A stretch of DNA of 64,000 nt, taken from positions 1 to 64,000 of the IMG/VR virus record IMGVR_UViG_3300047091_000002; one strand, 5' to 3'. This document shows positions 32,212 to 40,682 of this stretch, in pieces. This DNA is from a virus. A model generated the notes under the pieces. The model had not been told where the DNA came from, made no database searches, and saw only the letters and a program-made list of their open reading frames with translations. Made by a program: the position numbers and the translations under genes. The first letter of the stretch is position 1. Each line of letters begins with the position of its first letter.

Positions 32212-32954
32212 ATAAAAACATTATATACTTACTCAGAAATAATCTAAATGGCAAATTATACATTGGGCAAACTGTTCAAGGATTTTCTGAAAGATGGTCA
32301 AAACATAAAAACGCTGCTTTTGGTTCTAGGGGTAGGTCTCTAATACACAAAGCAATTAGGAAGTATGGAAGTGAAAATTTCTCCTCAAGAGAACTTGCTA
32401 CCGTAGTATCTACTAATCCTTGTGAGTGGTTGAATATTTTAGAGGTATTTTTTATAAAATATTTTAACAGCGTCCATCCTAATGGATATAACCTACCCTA
32501 TGGTGGTAAAAATGAACAGAGAAGTCAAAAAACTAAACAAGCTCTCAGTAAGTCTTTACGTGGAAATACTAATCGAGTAGGAAAGCATCATTCTGAAGAA
32601 TCAAAAGAGAAGATAAGAATCTCCAATACTGGGAAAAGGCGGTCTTTACAGGCTCGATTAAATATAAGCAAGGCTCATATCGGATTACCGAGTAACTGGA
32701 AGGGCAGAAAACACTCGGAAGAAACTCGTTTAAAAATGAGTAGAGACAGAAAAGGTAAACGGATTGGAGAAAAACGAAAACCGCATACAGCAGAAACAAA
32801 AGCCCTGTTAAGAAGCTTAAATCTTGGTAGAGTCCCACCTAATAAAGGTGTTCCCATGTCACCGGAACAGAGATTAAAGGTAAGCATTGCAAAGAAGAAA
32901 TATTTTGCTGAGAAACGACTGCGGGAGCAACTAGATGCAAATTCAAAATCCTAA
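32187..32954 (+). CDS. GIY-YIG homing endonuclease with NUMOD3 repeats
   Basis: 255 residues. GIY-YIG nuclease: IIYLLRNN, GKLYIGQT, FSERWSKHK and a Glu in LEVFFIKYF. Then several NUMOD3-type DNA-binding repeats (GKHHSEESKEKIRIS, GRKHSEETRLKMS, KPHTAETKALLRS, PMSPEQRLKVS). A classic phage homing endonuclease wedged between two glycosyltransferase genes, overlapping both. Confidence 0.9.
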   Translation: MRHKSTKVNKNIIYLLRNNLNGKLYIGQTVQGFSERWSKHKNAAFGSRGRSLIHKAIRKYGSENFSSRELATVVSTNPCEWLNILEVFFIKYFNSVHPNGYNLPYGGKNEQRSQKTKQALSKSLRGNTNRVGKHHSEESKEKIRISNTGKRRSLQARLNISKAHIGLPSNWKGRKHSEETRLKMSRDRKGKRIGEKRKPHTAETKALLRSLNLGRVPPNKGVPMSPEQRLKVSIAKKKYFAEKRLREQLDANSKS

Positions 32955-33717
32955 GTTATCAATCATTATGCCCTGTTCGCCAATCATCAGCCACCCTAGT
33001 ACAGAGATAATAGAAGAATCTATACGACGTATTAGAGCCTATCCTGAATTAAAAGATGTAGAGATTTTAATATGTTGTGATGGAATCCGAGCAGAGCAGG
33101 AACATTATAGAGAAAATTACGAAGAATATAAACGCCGATTAATTGATCTATGTAAATTCGATTCTGATTTTAAGGGCTGTTTACCTATTATCTTTCAAGA
33201 ACATTATCACCAGGTAAAGATGCTTACAGAGGCTTTAAAGATGGTAAAAACTCCTCTTATATTCTTTGTAGAGGCAGATACTTTCCCTATAAGAGAGATA
33301 GATTTCTCAAGTATTATTAACTCATTTGAAGACCCTAGAGTTAATTATATTAGATTAAGTATCTTCGACCATATTCTAGGTGAACACTCACATTTATATT
33401 TTGGAGAATTGGAAAGTATCCAGGGATGTCCTTTACTAAAGACCTCTCAATTTTCGGCTCGTCCTAATATAGCAAGAAAAGAATGGTACGAGAAACTTAT
33501 AGAAGAATACTTTGATGGTGATTGTATCTGTTTTGTAGAAGATATAATAGACCCCCAAGCTCAAATCTCTATTAGAGACAGTACAAAACCATTTGATTAT
33601 TGGGGAATGTATCTATATCATCCAGATACAAAAGATATTACCCGTTCTGCGACTAATAACGGAAGAGGATCAGAGTCGAAGTATTTCCAAAGATTTCCAA
33701 ATAAGGTTGACAAATAA
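32935..33717 (+). CDS. Glycosyltransferase, GT2/GT-A-like
   Basis: 260 residues. LSIIMPCSPI start, ILICCDGIRAEQEHY, and FFVEADTFP as the probable metal site fit a GT-A transferase. The rest is divergent. The promoter -35 box of the next gene lies in its last codons. Confidence 0.7.
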   Translation: MQIQNPKLSIIMPCSPIISHPSTEIIEESIRRIRAYPELKDVEILICCDGIRAEQEHYRENYEEYKRRLIDLCKFDSDFKGCLPIIFQEHYHQVKMLTEALKMVKTPLIFFVEADTFPIREIDFSSIINSFEDPRVNYIRLSIFDHILGEHSHLYFGELESIQGCPLLKTSQFSARPNIARKEWYEKLIEEYFDGDCICFVEDIIDPQAQISIRDSTKPFDYWGMYLYHPDTKDITRSATNNGRGSESKYFQRFPNKVDK

Positions 33718-33735
33718 AGAAAATTCTGATACAGT
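33707..33735 (+). promoter_or_regulatory. Sigma-70-type promoter, very short leader
   Basis: TTGACA (33707-33712), 17 bp, TACAGT (33730-33735) with TGA before it. ATG 33745 lies 9 bases after the -10 box, giving a leader of only about 3 bases. Confidence 0.65.
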
Positions 33736-33744
33736 GATAGTACC

Positions 33745-33951
33745 ATGCAAAATATAGATACAGTTTATATAATATTTCGAGAAAGTTATATGGGGTATCC
33801 TGCTGCTATCCATTCAATATGGCTTTCTAGAGAAGACGCTGATAAAGAATTTGAAAAAATAAAGACATCTGCATATTCTGATGCAGATTATAACTGTTAT
33901 TACAGAGATATAATCCCTATAGGAGAACCTAAAGAGTGGTGGAATGTATAA
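33745..33951 (+). CDS. Unknown small protein
   Basis: 68 residues, aromatic-rich (VYIIFRESYMGYP; WLSREDADKEF). Transcribed from its own near-leaderless promoter. Confidence 0.65.
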   Translation: MQNIDTVYIIFRESYMGYPAAIHSIWLSREDADKEFEKIKTSAYSDADYNCYYRDIIPIGEPKEWWNV

Positions 33952-33997
33952 GATTAATGCAACGCAAGCACCTATACTTTAGAATTTAAAAGCCTTT

Positions 33998-34312
33998 ATG
34001 AAAATAGAAACACAAAAAGATTTAGCTGATTTAATAGAATCTGGAACAATGGGTAGATTTGGAAAAATATGCCAAGTTGATCCACGGATAATGGAAAAAC
34101 TCTTTAAATCTGAACAAGAAATTCAAGATTTCTGTAAGCAATACGGATATAGAGCTAATAATGGTAGGTTAGGTCTTCCACTATCACGGGAGTTCTTTTT
34201 TAGAGATTTCTGTAGAGATTGGTATAAAGATGGTAATATTGAGAGATCCTGGCAAATAAGAGAAGAATGGGAGCAAAATAAACATATGTCCAATACGTGG
34301 AAAAATGAGTAG
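33998..34312 (+). CDS. Unknown protein
   Basis: 104 residues, charged and helical, many aromatic residues. Weak SD. No family recognised. Confidence 0.6.
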   Translation: MKIETQKDLADLIESGTMGRFGKICQVDPRIMEKLFKSEQEIQDFCKQYGYRANNGRLGLPLSREFFFRDFCRDWYKDGNIERSWQIREEWEQNKHMSNTWKNE

Positions 34313-34314
34313 GC

Positions 34315-34503
34315 ATGATTAAAAATATAAAATCATTATGGAAACAACTACGCTGTCCGCACACTAGAACAATTAAATATTATCCCGTAAATGATAGCGT
34401 AGATTGGCGTTCTTTTGGAAAATCAATGGGTAAAATTCGCGGCGTACTGTTTGAAGGATGTTTAAATTGCTATAAAGTATCTGTAAGAAATTATATGGAG
34501 TAA
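34315..34503 (+). CDS. Unknown small basic protein
   Basis: 62 residues with CPHT and CLNC, a possible zinc site. Starts 2 bases after the previous stop. Confidence 0.55.
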   Translation: MIKNIKSLWKQLRCPHTRTIKYYPVNDSVDWRSFGKSMGKIRGVLFEGCLNCYKVSVRNYME

Positions 34504-34504
34504 C

Positions 34505-34750
34505 ATGAATAACAGATTTTTAACAATGGCTAAACAATTAGCAAAATCAGAAATGCCTTTATGCGGATGCGATCATCAATTAGGTTGTCTTCTATGTGAT
34601 TTTGATTTTAATTATGGTGAAATTAGTGGTTACTACAAAAATGATATATTGTACAATAGCATAGATTCAATGGCAGGGGTAGTAGAAAATCATAACGAAG
34701 ATTGTCCTTGGAGATTAGCTAAAGAACTGCAAAAAGAAGAATTAATTTAA
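34505..34750 (+). CDS. Small Cys/His protein
   Basis: 81 residues. CGCDHQLGCLLCDF, then HNEDCPWRLA: a recurrent phage zinc-type pattern with a terminal H...CPW motif. Function unknown. Confidence 0.6.
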   Translation: MNNRFLTMAKQLAKSEMPLCGCDHQLGCLLCDFDFNYGEISGYYKNDILYNSIDSMAGVVENHNEDCPWRLAKELQKEELI

Positions 34751-34752
34751 TT

Positions 34753-35184
34753 ATGAAACCAACAAAAAATACAATAGCATATAATGGATTAGGGTTTCTC
34801 GGATTAATTACCAAAGATGAACAACAAGAAGTAGAATTTCCAGATGGTACTAAGGCTCTAGCTTGGGTAGGTATACATCTTACTGATACTAAAGACCATT
34901 TTCCAGGAGATTTTTGGTACAGTAGAGGTCCAGAAATTGTAGGATTTTTACCTGAACCGGAAAGGTATAAGTTTGAGAGCGACGGTGATGGGCATCGATA
35001 TTTAATTCCGATTGAAAAATCCGAAGAATTTGATAGATGGACAGATCATGAATCACGCCTCTGGTATCCTGGAATATCCGATGAAGACTTTGAAAAAGAA
35101 AAAGAATCGTATAACGGAGAAGATTTTAATAATTTTGTTATAGATAGCGTAAATGATTATACATTTGAAAATCCAAAGAAATAG
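34753..35184 (+). CDS. Unknown acidic protein
   Basis: 143 residues, strongly acidic, with WVGIHLTDTKDHFPGDFW and GPEIVGFLPEPERY, a pattern met in other phages but without known function. Starts 2 bases after the preceding stop. Confidence 0.6.
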   Translation: MKPTKNTIAYNGLGFLGLITKDEQQEVEFPDGTKALAWVGIHLTDTKDHFPGDFWYSRGPEIVGFLPEPERYKFESDGDGHRYLIPIEKSEEFDRWTDHESRLWYPGISDEDFEKEKESYNGEDFNNFVIDSVNDYTFENPKK

Positions 35185-35186
35185 AA

Positions 35187-35360
35187 ATGATAGAAGATAA
35201 AGATAATTTATTTTATAAATGTCCTTCTTGCGACGACGTATATGGCAGTTGGCTCGAAGGTAGAAACTGCTGTGATGTCATTTTAGTATATCAATGTAGA
35301 AACTGCGAAATGCTGTACGAAGATTCAGATAAAGCAGAAGAATGTTGTCAAGATAAATAA
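35187..35360 (+). CDS. Zinc-ribbon protein
   Basis: 57 codons. CPSC, CC, CRNC and a terminal CC in an acidic protein; two CxxC pairs form a likely zinc ribbon. Starts 2 bases after the preceding stop. Confidence 0.55.
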   Translation: MIEDKDNLFYKCPSCDDVYGSWLEGRNCCDVILVYQCRNCEMLYEDSDKAEECCQDK

Positions 35361-35373
35361 TAAAAGGAAAATA

Positions 35374-35571
35374 ATGCCACACGATAAAAATGGAAATAGT
35401 TTAGAAGTTGGAGATCACATAATAATAGAGGGAATAATTTCTCAAGTTTTTACCGGGGAGGAATATTGCAATATTAATGTAGAAACACTTGAGCCGATGT
35501 TTCCCGGAACTAATAAATCATTGTTAACACTCAATGCAAAACAAGTTAAACGGGTTGTCAACGGCGCTTAG
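35374..35571 (+). CDS. Small conserved phage protein, SH3/KOW-like
   Basis: 65 residues with AAAAGGA before the ATG. PHDKNGNSLEVGDHIIIEG, then GEEYCNINVETLEPMFPG is a common small phage beta-barrel pattern. Function unknown. Confidence 0.7.
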   Translation: MPHDKNGNSLEVGDHIIIEGIISQVFTGEEYCNINVETLEPMFPGTNKSLLTLNAKQVKRVVNGA

Positions 35572-35584
35572 ATAAAATTAATAA

Positions 35585-36499
35585 ATGCTCATTACTATAA
35601 TAAGTAATTTACAATCGAATAAAGGCTTGTCAGTTGATTGTAGACTTGTCAGAGGGCTTCTAGAAGAATGGGGACATACTATAACAGAATGGGATTTTAG
35701 ATCTACTCAATTACCACTTACAGCAGATCTTAACATATTTCTGGAAGTAGTGGTTCCCTTCTTCTTTTCTTCTGCTCAAAGAAACTGGCTATTTGTAAAT
35801 CCTGAATGGGTAGTAGAAGATTATATTCCTCATTTGCCTAGACTAGATAAAATACTTTGTAAAACCAGATACGCGGAACGACTTCTATCTCCTAAATATC
35901 CAGAACAAGTATTTTACACTGGCTTTATAGCGGAAGACCACTTAGATTCGGAGATATATAAGTCACGGATATTCTTTCATAATGCCGGAGATTCTATTAT
36001 TCGTGGAACCGATGAATTAATACAGGCGTGGGAAAAATATAAATTTTCTTACCCTTTAATTATTGCCTCGCAGAATCATCACGGACCCAGTACAAATCCA
36101 AATATTAAATTTGTAGGAAGATTAGAAAGACAAGAATTGCTGGATAAACAAAATAGCTGTTTATTCCACGTTTTAATGTCAGAAAGTGAGGGATTTGGAC
36201 ACTCGCTGCACGAGGGTCTAGGATGTTCTGCAATTGTAATTACTACGAATGCCGCTCCAATGGCCGAATTCTGGGGATGCCCTAAAGAATTAATGGCTGA
36301 ACCAGTTTCCTCTTATAAACTTAGGATGGCAGATGCTTATAAAGTTTCTGCTGATAACATAGCAATTGCAGTAGAAAGAACTTGGTATCTAAATTCTGAT
36401 TTTATCAAACTGTATCAGCAGCAGGCTAGAGAATACTTTCTTCAAACTAACGGCACATTTAAGGAAAACTTCAAGAGATTAATTGACGAGATATGCTAG
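35585..36499 (+). CDS. Family 4-type glycosyltransferase
   Basis: 304 residues, GT-B. IFFHNAGDSIIRGTDELIQAW opens the donor domain, NIKFVGRLERQEL follows, and SESEGFGHSLHEGLGC with VITTNAAPMAEF is the classic E-x7-E nucleotide-sugar site. Acceptor unknown. Overlaps the next gene by 7 bases. Confidence 0.85.
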   Translation: MLITIISNLQSNKGLSVDCRLVRGLLEEWGHTITEWDFRSTQLPLTADLNIFLEVVVPFFFSSAQRNWLFVNPEWVVEDYIPHLPRLDKILCKTRYAERLLSPKYPEQVFYTGFIAEDHLDSEIYKSRIFFHNAGDSIIRGTDELIQAWEKYKFSYPLIIASQNHHGPSTNPNIKFVGRLERQELLDKQNSCLFHVLMSESEGFGHSLHEGLGCSAIVITTNAAPMAEFWGCPKELMAEPVSSYKLRMADAYKVSADNIAIAVERTWYLNSDFIKLYQQQAREYFLQTNGTFKENFKRLIDEIC

Positions 36500-36684
36500 A
36501 AGATAAAGAAACAGTTTCTACAATAGCGAAACGATATTTTTATCCTTGGGATCACAAGAAGAATGGAAATTTTCCTAAACAAGAAATACGAGATATTCAT
36601 GCATTAATAGATACTATTTTCATACAAGAAGAAATAATTAAGAGATTGCAGGAATTACTAGGAGATACAAATTATGGGAGATAG
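36493..36684 (+). CDS. Unknown small protein
   Basis: 63 residues, helical, charged. Overlaps both neighbours by a few bases. Confidence 0.6.
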   Translation: MLEDKETVSTIAKRYFYPWDHKKNGNFPKQEIRDIHALIDTIFIQEEIIKRLQELLGDTNYGR

Positions 36685-37039
36685 GGCAAACGTAAAATTT
36701 ATAGAACAAGATGGAACTAGTTTATTTTTATATACGCATTGGCGCGGTAGTGATTTACCTGAAATAATACAATCGGCATTAAGTCACAAACAACGTTGGG
36801 ATGATGAACAATACTTAGCGCGTATAATATTTTGCGAAATGATAAAAGGCGATGAGTCTGGGCATTCCGGCTTTGGTATTTCCACATATTGTGGCGATGG
36901 AGATGATAAAATACTTGAAATAAACGTTTCTAACCAACAGGTTGGTATTAATGAAAATCTATATAGTTTCAATGATTATGTTAAATTAAAATTATCTGGA
37001 AATAGGGGATGGAGTGTTCTACGAGGTTGCAGAAAATGA
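36674..37039 (+). CDS. MGDRANV-family conserved protein
   Basis: 121 residues. Begins MGDRANVKFIEQDGTSLFLYT, the hallmark of a small family in phages, bacteria and archaea, continuing with HWRGSDLP and FGISTYCGDGDD. Function unknown. Confidence 0.75.
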   Translation: MGDRANVKFIEQDGTSLFLYTHWRGSDLPEIIQSALSHKQRWDDEQYLARIIFCEMIKGDESGHSGFGISTYCGDGDDKILEINVSNQQVGINENLYSFNDYVKLKLSGNRGWSVLRGCRK

Positions 37040-37800
37040 ACTTGATTGTAATTCCTTGTTTTCGTAGACCGGAATTCTTGGCAATATGTCTCGAAGAAAT
37101 AGCTAAAGCTGAGAACTCTAATCAATACTACTATTTATTTTGTGCTGATGAAGGCTATGATCCGACTATAAGAGATGTGCTTAAAAATTTTCCTCTCAAA
37201 TGGAAATTTAGCGAATTACGAGATAAAATTGATATTGGTAATAATCAAAACGTCTTGGAAGGACTTCGTTGGGGATTTCTATGCGCTTTAAATAGTGGGG
37301 CTTCTACAGTACATTTAATAGAAGAGGATGTGATTATCTCTAAAGACTATTTTACATTTCATGAAGAGGCTCAAAAAAGATTTGAGAATAATCTAGCTAT
37401 TTTTGCTATAATAGGCTCTACTTCGCAACAAGCAACAGATCTATACTTTGATCCTAAATATTCTGATAGTTCAAGGTATCAAGGAATAGGAGTATCCTTT
37501 AATCTAAAAAATCTTAATAAAGTTATTCGACATTGTAATAATTTCTATTATGAAGATCCTCAAAACTATTTAAGAGCTACATTTCCCAGCAGTAAATATC
37601 CTCTTAATCTATATACTCAAGATAGACTTATAGATAGAATAATTGAAAGAAATAATATGCATTGTATTTATCCTGGTTTATACCCCGCAGTAGCAAAGCA
37701 TTGCGGTTATTACGGAATGAACCATTCCGGTTGTGAATTACAGGGAACTTTAGAGCAGAAAATAAATCAATTTAGAAATTATGTTAACGGTAAATTATAA
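37036..37800 (+). CDS. Glycosyltransferase, GT2/GT13-like
   Basis: 254 residues from ATG 37036 (ATGA overlap). LIVIPCFRRPEFLAICLEEI start, FCADEGYD, and HLIEEDVIISKDYFTF as the acidic metal site resemble GnT-I-like GT-A enzymes. Last carbohydrate gene of the island. Confidence 0.75.
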   Translation: MNLIVIPCFRRPEFLAICLEEIAKAENSNQYYYLFCADEGYDPTIRDVLKNFPLKWKFSELRDKIDIGNNQNVLEGLRWGFLCALNSGASTVHLIEEDVIISKDYFTFHEEAQKRFENNLAIFAIIGSTSQQATDLYFDPKYSDSSRYQGIGVSFNLKNLNKVIRHCNNFYYEDPQNYLRATFPSSKYPLNLYTQDRLIDRIIERNNMHCIYPGLYPAVAKHCGYYGMNHSGCELQGTLEQKINQFRNYVNGKL

Positions 37801-37965
37801 ATGGAATATCAAGGTATAAAAGAATCTCTAGACGCAATAAGAGTATTTCAACTTATCGGCTACTTGGCGCAAATGTTTGTAACGCTTATACTTTTCTGCG
37901 CAGTATTTTATGGTATTCGATGCGGTAGAGAAGCCATTATAAAGAAACTTGAGGATAGTAAATAA
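37801..37965 (+). CDS. Small membrane protein
   Basis: 54 codons, directly after the glycosyltransferase. One hydrophobic span (GYLAQMFVTLILFCAVFYGI). TAATG overlap with the next membrane gene. Confidence 0.6.
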   Translation: MEYQGIKESLDAIRVFQLIGYLAQMFVTLILFCAVFYGIRCGREAIIKKLEDSK

Positions 37966-38159
37966 TGGAAGACATCTTATTTAAACTATTTATAGGACTA
38001 CAAAAATATATATTTGTATTTTTTATTATTGGATATATAACTATGGGAATAGGATTCTTTGTTTCCTTTAAACTAATGGCATCATATAGAGACGATATTA
38101 TGGAAAAGTTGGAACTACTTAAATCTTATGAACGATATTCTAGAAACTCAAATAATTAA
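37965..38159 (+). CDS. Small membrane protein
   Basis: 64 residues with one strong hydrophobic span (YIFVFFIIGYITMGIGFFV) and a charged helical tail. Overlaps the next gene by 32 bases. Paired with the upstream membrane gene. Confidence 0.6.
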   Translation: MEDILFKLFIGLQKYIFVFFIIGYITMGIGFFVSFKLMASYRDDIMEKLELLKSYERYSRNSNN

Positions 38160-38556
38160 ACTTTGTGCTTTAAATAAGAAACATTTTGCTGCTCAAGATT
38201 TTCTTATATCTGAACCCATGATTTCAATTGCAAGTATTGATTCTGCAAAAATCATAGGAAATATAAACCGGAAATTCGTGAATTTATGCAGTCTGCAAGA
38301 TTGGGGAGCAATTTCTGATTTGCCAGAAATAACCTTAGACATGGCTACTAGAGCAGCAAATGTTAAAATAAATTTTTCCAGAATAGAGCCATTGAGTATA
38401 CCTTTATCTCCATTTGATTCTGCTGGCTCTTATATTAATGCTATATCTTATAACTGCTTATTATACAAAACCGATTCAAGTAATATAACACTTAGAAAAA
38501 TATTAAATCTATACCGTTCCTTTATTAATTACGTCTACGTATATTACAAATTATAA
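38128..38556 (+). CDS. Unknown protein, last gene of the + strand block
   Basis: 142 residues, no recognisable motif. Its stop (38554-38556) abuts the stop of the convergent late gene with no intergenic base, and no T-run terminator is visible. Confidence 0.6.
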   Translation: MNDILETQIIKLCALNKKHFAAQDFLISEPMISIASIDSAKIIGNINRKFVNLCSLQDWGAISDLPEITLDMATRAANVKINFSRIEPLSIPLSPFDSAGSYINAISYNCLLYKTDSSNITLRKILNLYRSFINYVYVYYKL

Positions 38557-39381
38557 TTACGGAACTCTTTTAAGTATAAAGTACAATTTGCCAAATTGGT
38601 ATGCTGGCTCTAAAATATATTTAACTGCTCTCCAAGTTTTATTCCAGAAACCATGCACCGGGACTGGATAAAAACTGTCATGTATAAATTTTCTTGTATC
38701 TGTACTTATTCCATGTAAATCTTCTGTAACTCCCGATAGATTAGTTCCTATAGGAGTATAGGCTTTAATTAATCCGTCTGAGTCAATAACGACTGCATTG
38801 AGATTTGAGAGAAGTTCTGCGACTTGGGGTGTCGTAGCCTCGACTAGAGTAGAAAATCCCTTAGAACCCCGTTCTAGCGCCATTACAGCCCCTTGTAGAT
38901 GCGGAGTAGTTTCTTCTATAGCCCGATCTACGTGAAGTATTACTCCAGTCAGGGCTGTACCGTTATTATTTAGTTGTTTAGTTCCCTCTTCTATAAGATT
39001 ACGACTGGCAACTAAATTAGTATCTAAAGTCAACATTCTTTGCTGAACACTGAATGAAATTGATCTGAGTTCAATTCTAGCATCACCTACAAAACCAACT
39101 AATTCGTTTTCTACACGGGTAAGACCTTCTACAGTATCACGACTTCCTTTAGCAACGGCACGAACCTCCTGAATAGTTCCCGTAAGTTCATCTAGGGCAA
39201 TATTTAATTTGGCTGAACTTGCTCCTGCAATATTATTGGCATTACGCCAAGACCATAATGCCCATATCAGCATCAAGCCAATCAAAACAGTTATAGCAAA
39301 ATATCCAGCTTCTCTATAAGTCCGAAATCTCTGTTTGCTTGTCTCAAGATGTTCTCTAACTAAATCTGTATTCTCGCTCAT
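38557..39381 (-). CDS. Membrane protein with long coiled coil
   Basis: 274 residues. One N-terminal span near 28-46 (FAITVLIGLMLIWALW), then about 180 residues of helical heptads with repeated LTGTIQEV/LSNL segments resembling methyl-accepting or DUF948-type stalks. The C-terminal FYPVPVHGFWNKTWRAVKYI with a basic end recurs in other phage proteins of this type. The last late gene; possible lysis or envelope role. Confidence 0.7.
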   Translation of the reverse strand: MSENTDLVREHLETSKQRFRTYREAGYFAITVLIGLMLIWALWSWRNANNIAGASSAKLNIALDELTGTIQEVRAVAKGSRDTVEGLTRVENELVGFVGDARIELRSISFSVQQRMLTLDTNLVASRNLIEEGTKQLNNNGTALTGVILHVDRAIEETTPHLQGAVMALERGSKGFSTLVEATTPQVAELLSNLNAVVIDSDGLIKAYTPIGTNLSGVTEDLHGISTDTRKFIHDSFYPVPVHGFWNKTWRAVKYILEPAYQFGKLYFILKRVP

Positions 39382-40661
39382 TATAACTCCAATTTGTACT
39401 GAAATGCCGGAATAACCCTATTATACGTAGGATCATTATCTGCCTCTTTAAGACTGGATAATCTCATATCTCCTACTGGATATTGACGAGTGGATTCAAC
39501 AATCCACTGCGCTATCGGAGTTTGCAATTGCCCAATCGATTGGGCAAAAGTATCAGCTCCATTCATAGGAGGATTGATAAATAAATGTACTCCATTAGAT
39601 AGCAAGGCATAAAGTCCAAAATGTACGTGCCCTACATAAACAATTTGAGCCTTTTCCGCATCGTTTCTACAAGCATTGAATTTATCTATTTGCGTAGAGA
39701 TTGCCTCAATAGGAACTACCTTAGCAGGATTCCCAGTATTAAACACTGTATCCCCGTGCAGAATTAATACATTATGATCAAAGACTTTATAAGTAGTATA
39801 AGGAGTTAAGGGTTGATGAAAATAAAGTCTTTCTTCTTTACGAAATGCTTCTCTAACTATTTCCATTATAATAGTTAAAAAAGAATCGTACTTTTGGCTT
39901 CTGGCTCTTTCCCTACCTTTAACAGTGGTAATCATTCTATCGTGATTACCCGGAGATACAAATACATTGATCTGCGGATAATAATCTAATTCATAATCTA
40001 ATAGAGCAATAAGGTATCTAGCAGTACCTAGAACTTGCCAAGTAATAGGATCAATATTATGATCTTCTGCATGAATTAGACCTTGTATTTGATCTCCGTC
40101 AATATTTAGATTGAGTCCACCGCATTCTTTTCTATGATCTAACTTATAATTCGCAAGTTCAACTGCAAATTTTCCTAGTCTTCGAGCAGCAATTTCCCAA
40201 TTAAAAGCATTTCCTTCTACTTCTCTAGGATCTATAGTGCAACCAAAATGATTATCCGATAAATGTCCCGTAACAAATCTTTCCACTTTTTCCGGTTTAG
40301 GAATATAGACTTTTTTTCTAGTAGATACTTGTATGGGCTGCTCTTTAAGAGCATCAATAACGGATTGTTTAAATTTATCTAATCTATGAAGCTCAGTTCC
40401 AAGTTCCTTTTCAAGTCTGCTTACGTACTTATTTCTTTCCTGAGTACCTCTAATAGCTCCAAGATCCTTAAGACATTCACTACCAAACACGTCTTTTACA
40501 AATGAACTAAAGCTACCGAACCTCTTCCTAAATTCCCATTCTCCATATTGCCCTCCACCTTTTTCATATCTGGAAAAAGTCATATCATAAGATTCAAATT
40601 CAATTGCTTTTGCAGATTTACGTACATCCTCGATAAGATTTTCGTATGTAACTTTACTCAT
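39381..40661 (-). CDS. Calcineurin-like metallophosphoesterase
   Basis: 426 residues. N-terminal 110 residues look like a small DNA-binding domain (KRFGSFSSFVKDVFG). The phosphoesterase motifs follow: HLSDNHFG, NIDGDQIQG, SPGNHDRM, ILHGDT and YVGHVHFG, giving the full dimetal site. Mre11/SbcD-like nuclease or phosphatase; the target is unknown. AGGAG 5 bases before ATG 40661. Start coupled to the next gene. Confidence 0.85.
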   Translation of the reverse strand: MSKVTYENLIEDVRKSAKAIEFESYDMTFSRYEKGGGQYGEWEFRKRFGSFSSFVKDVFGSECLKDLGAIRGTQERNKYVSRLEKELGTELHRLDKFKQSVIDALKEQPIQVSTRKKVYIPKPEKVERFVTGHLSDNHFGCTIDPREVEGNAFNWEIAARRLGKFAVELANYKLDHRKECGGLNLNIDGDQIQGLIHAEDHNIDPITWQVLGTARYLIALLDYELDYYPQINVFVSPGNHDRMITTVKGRERARSQKYDSFLTIIMEIVREAFRKEERLYFHQPLTPYTTYKVFDHNVLILHGDTVFNTGNPAKVVPIEAISTQIDKFNACRNDAEKAQIVYVGHVHFGLYALLSNGVHLFINPPMNGADTFAQSIGQLQTPIAQWIVESTRQYPVGDMRLSSLKEADNDPTYNRVIPAFQYKLEL

Positions 40662-40682
40662 TTTTCTCCTGAGTAGCTGAAA

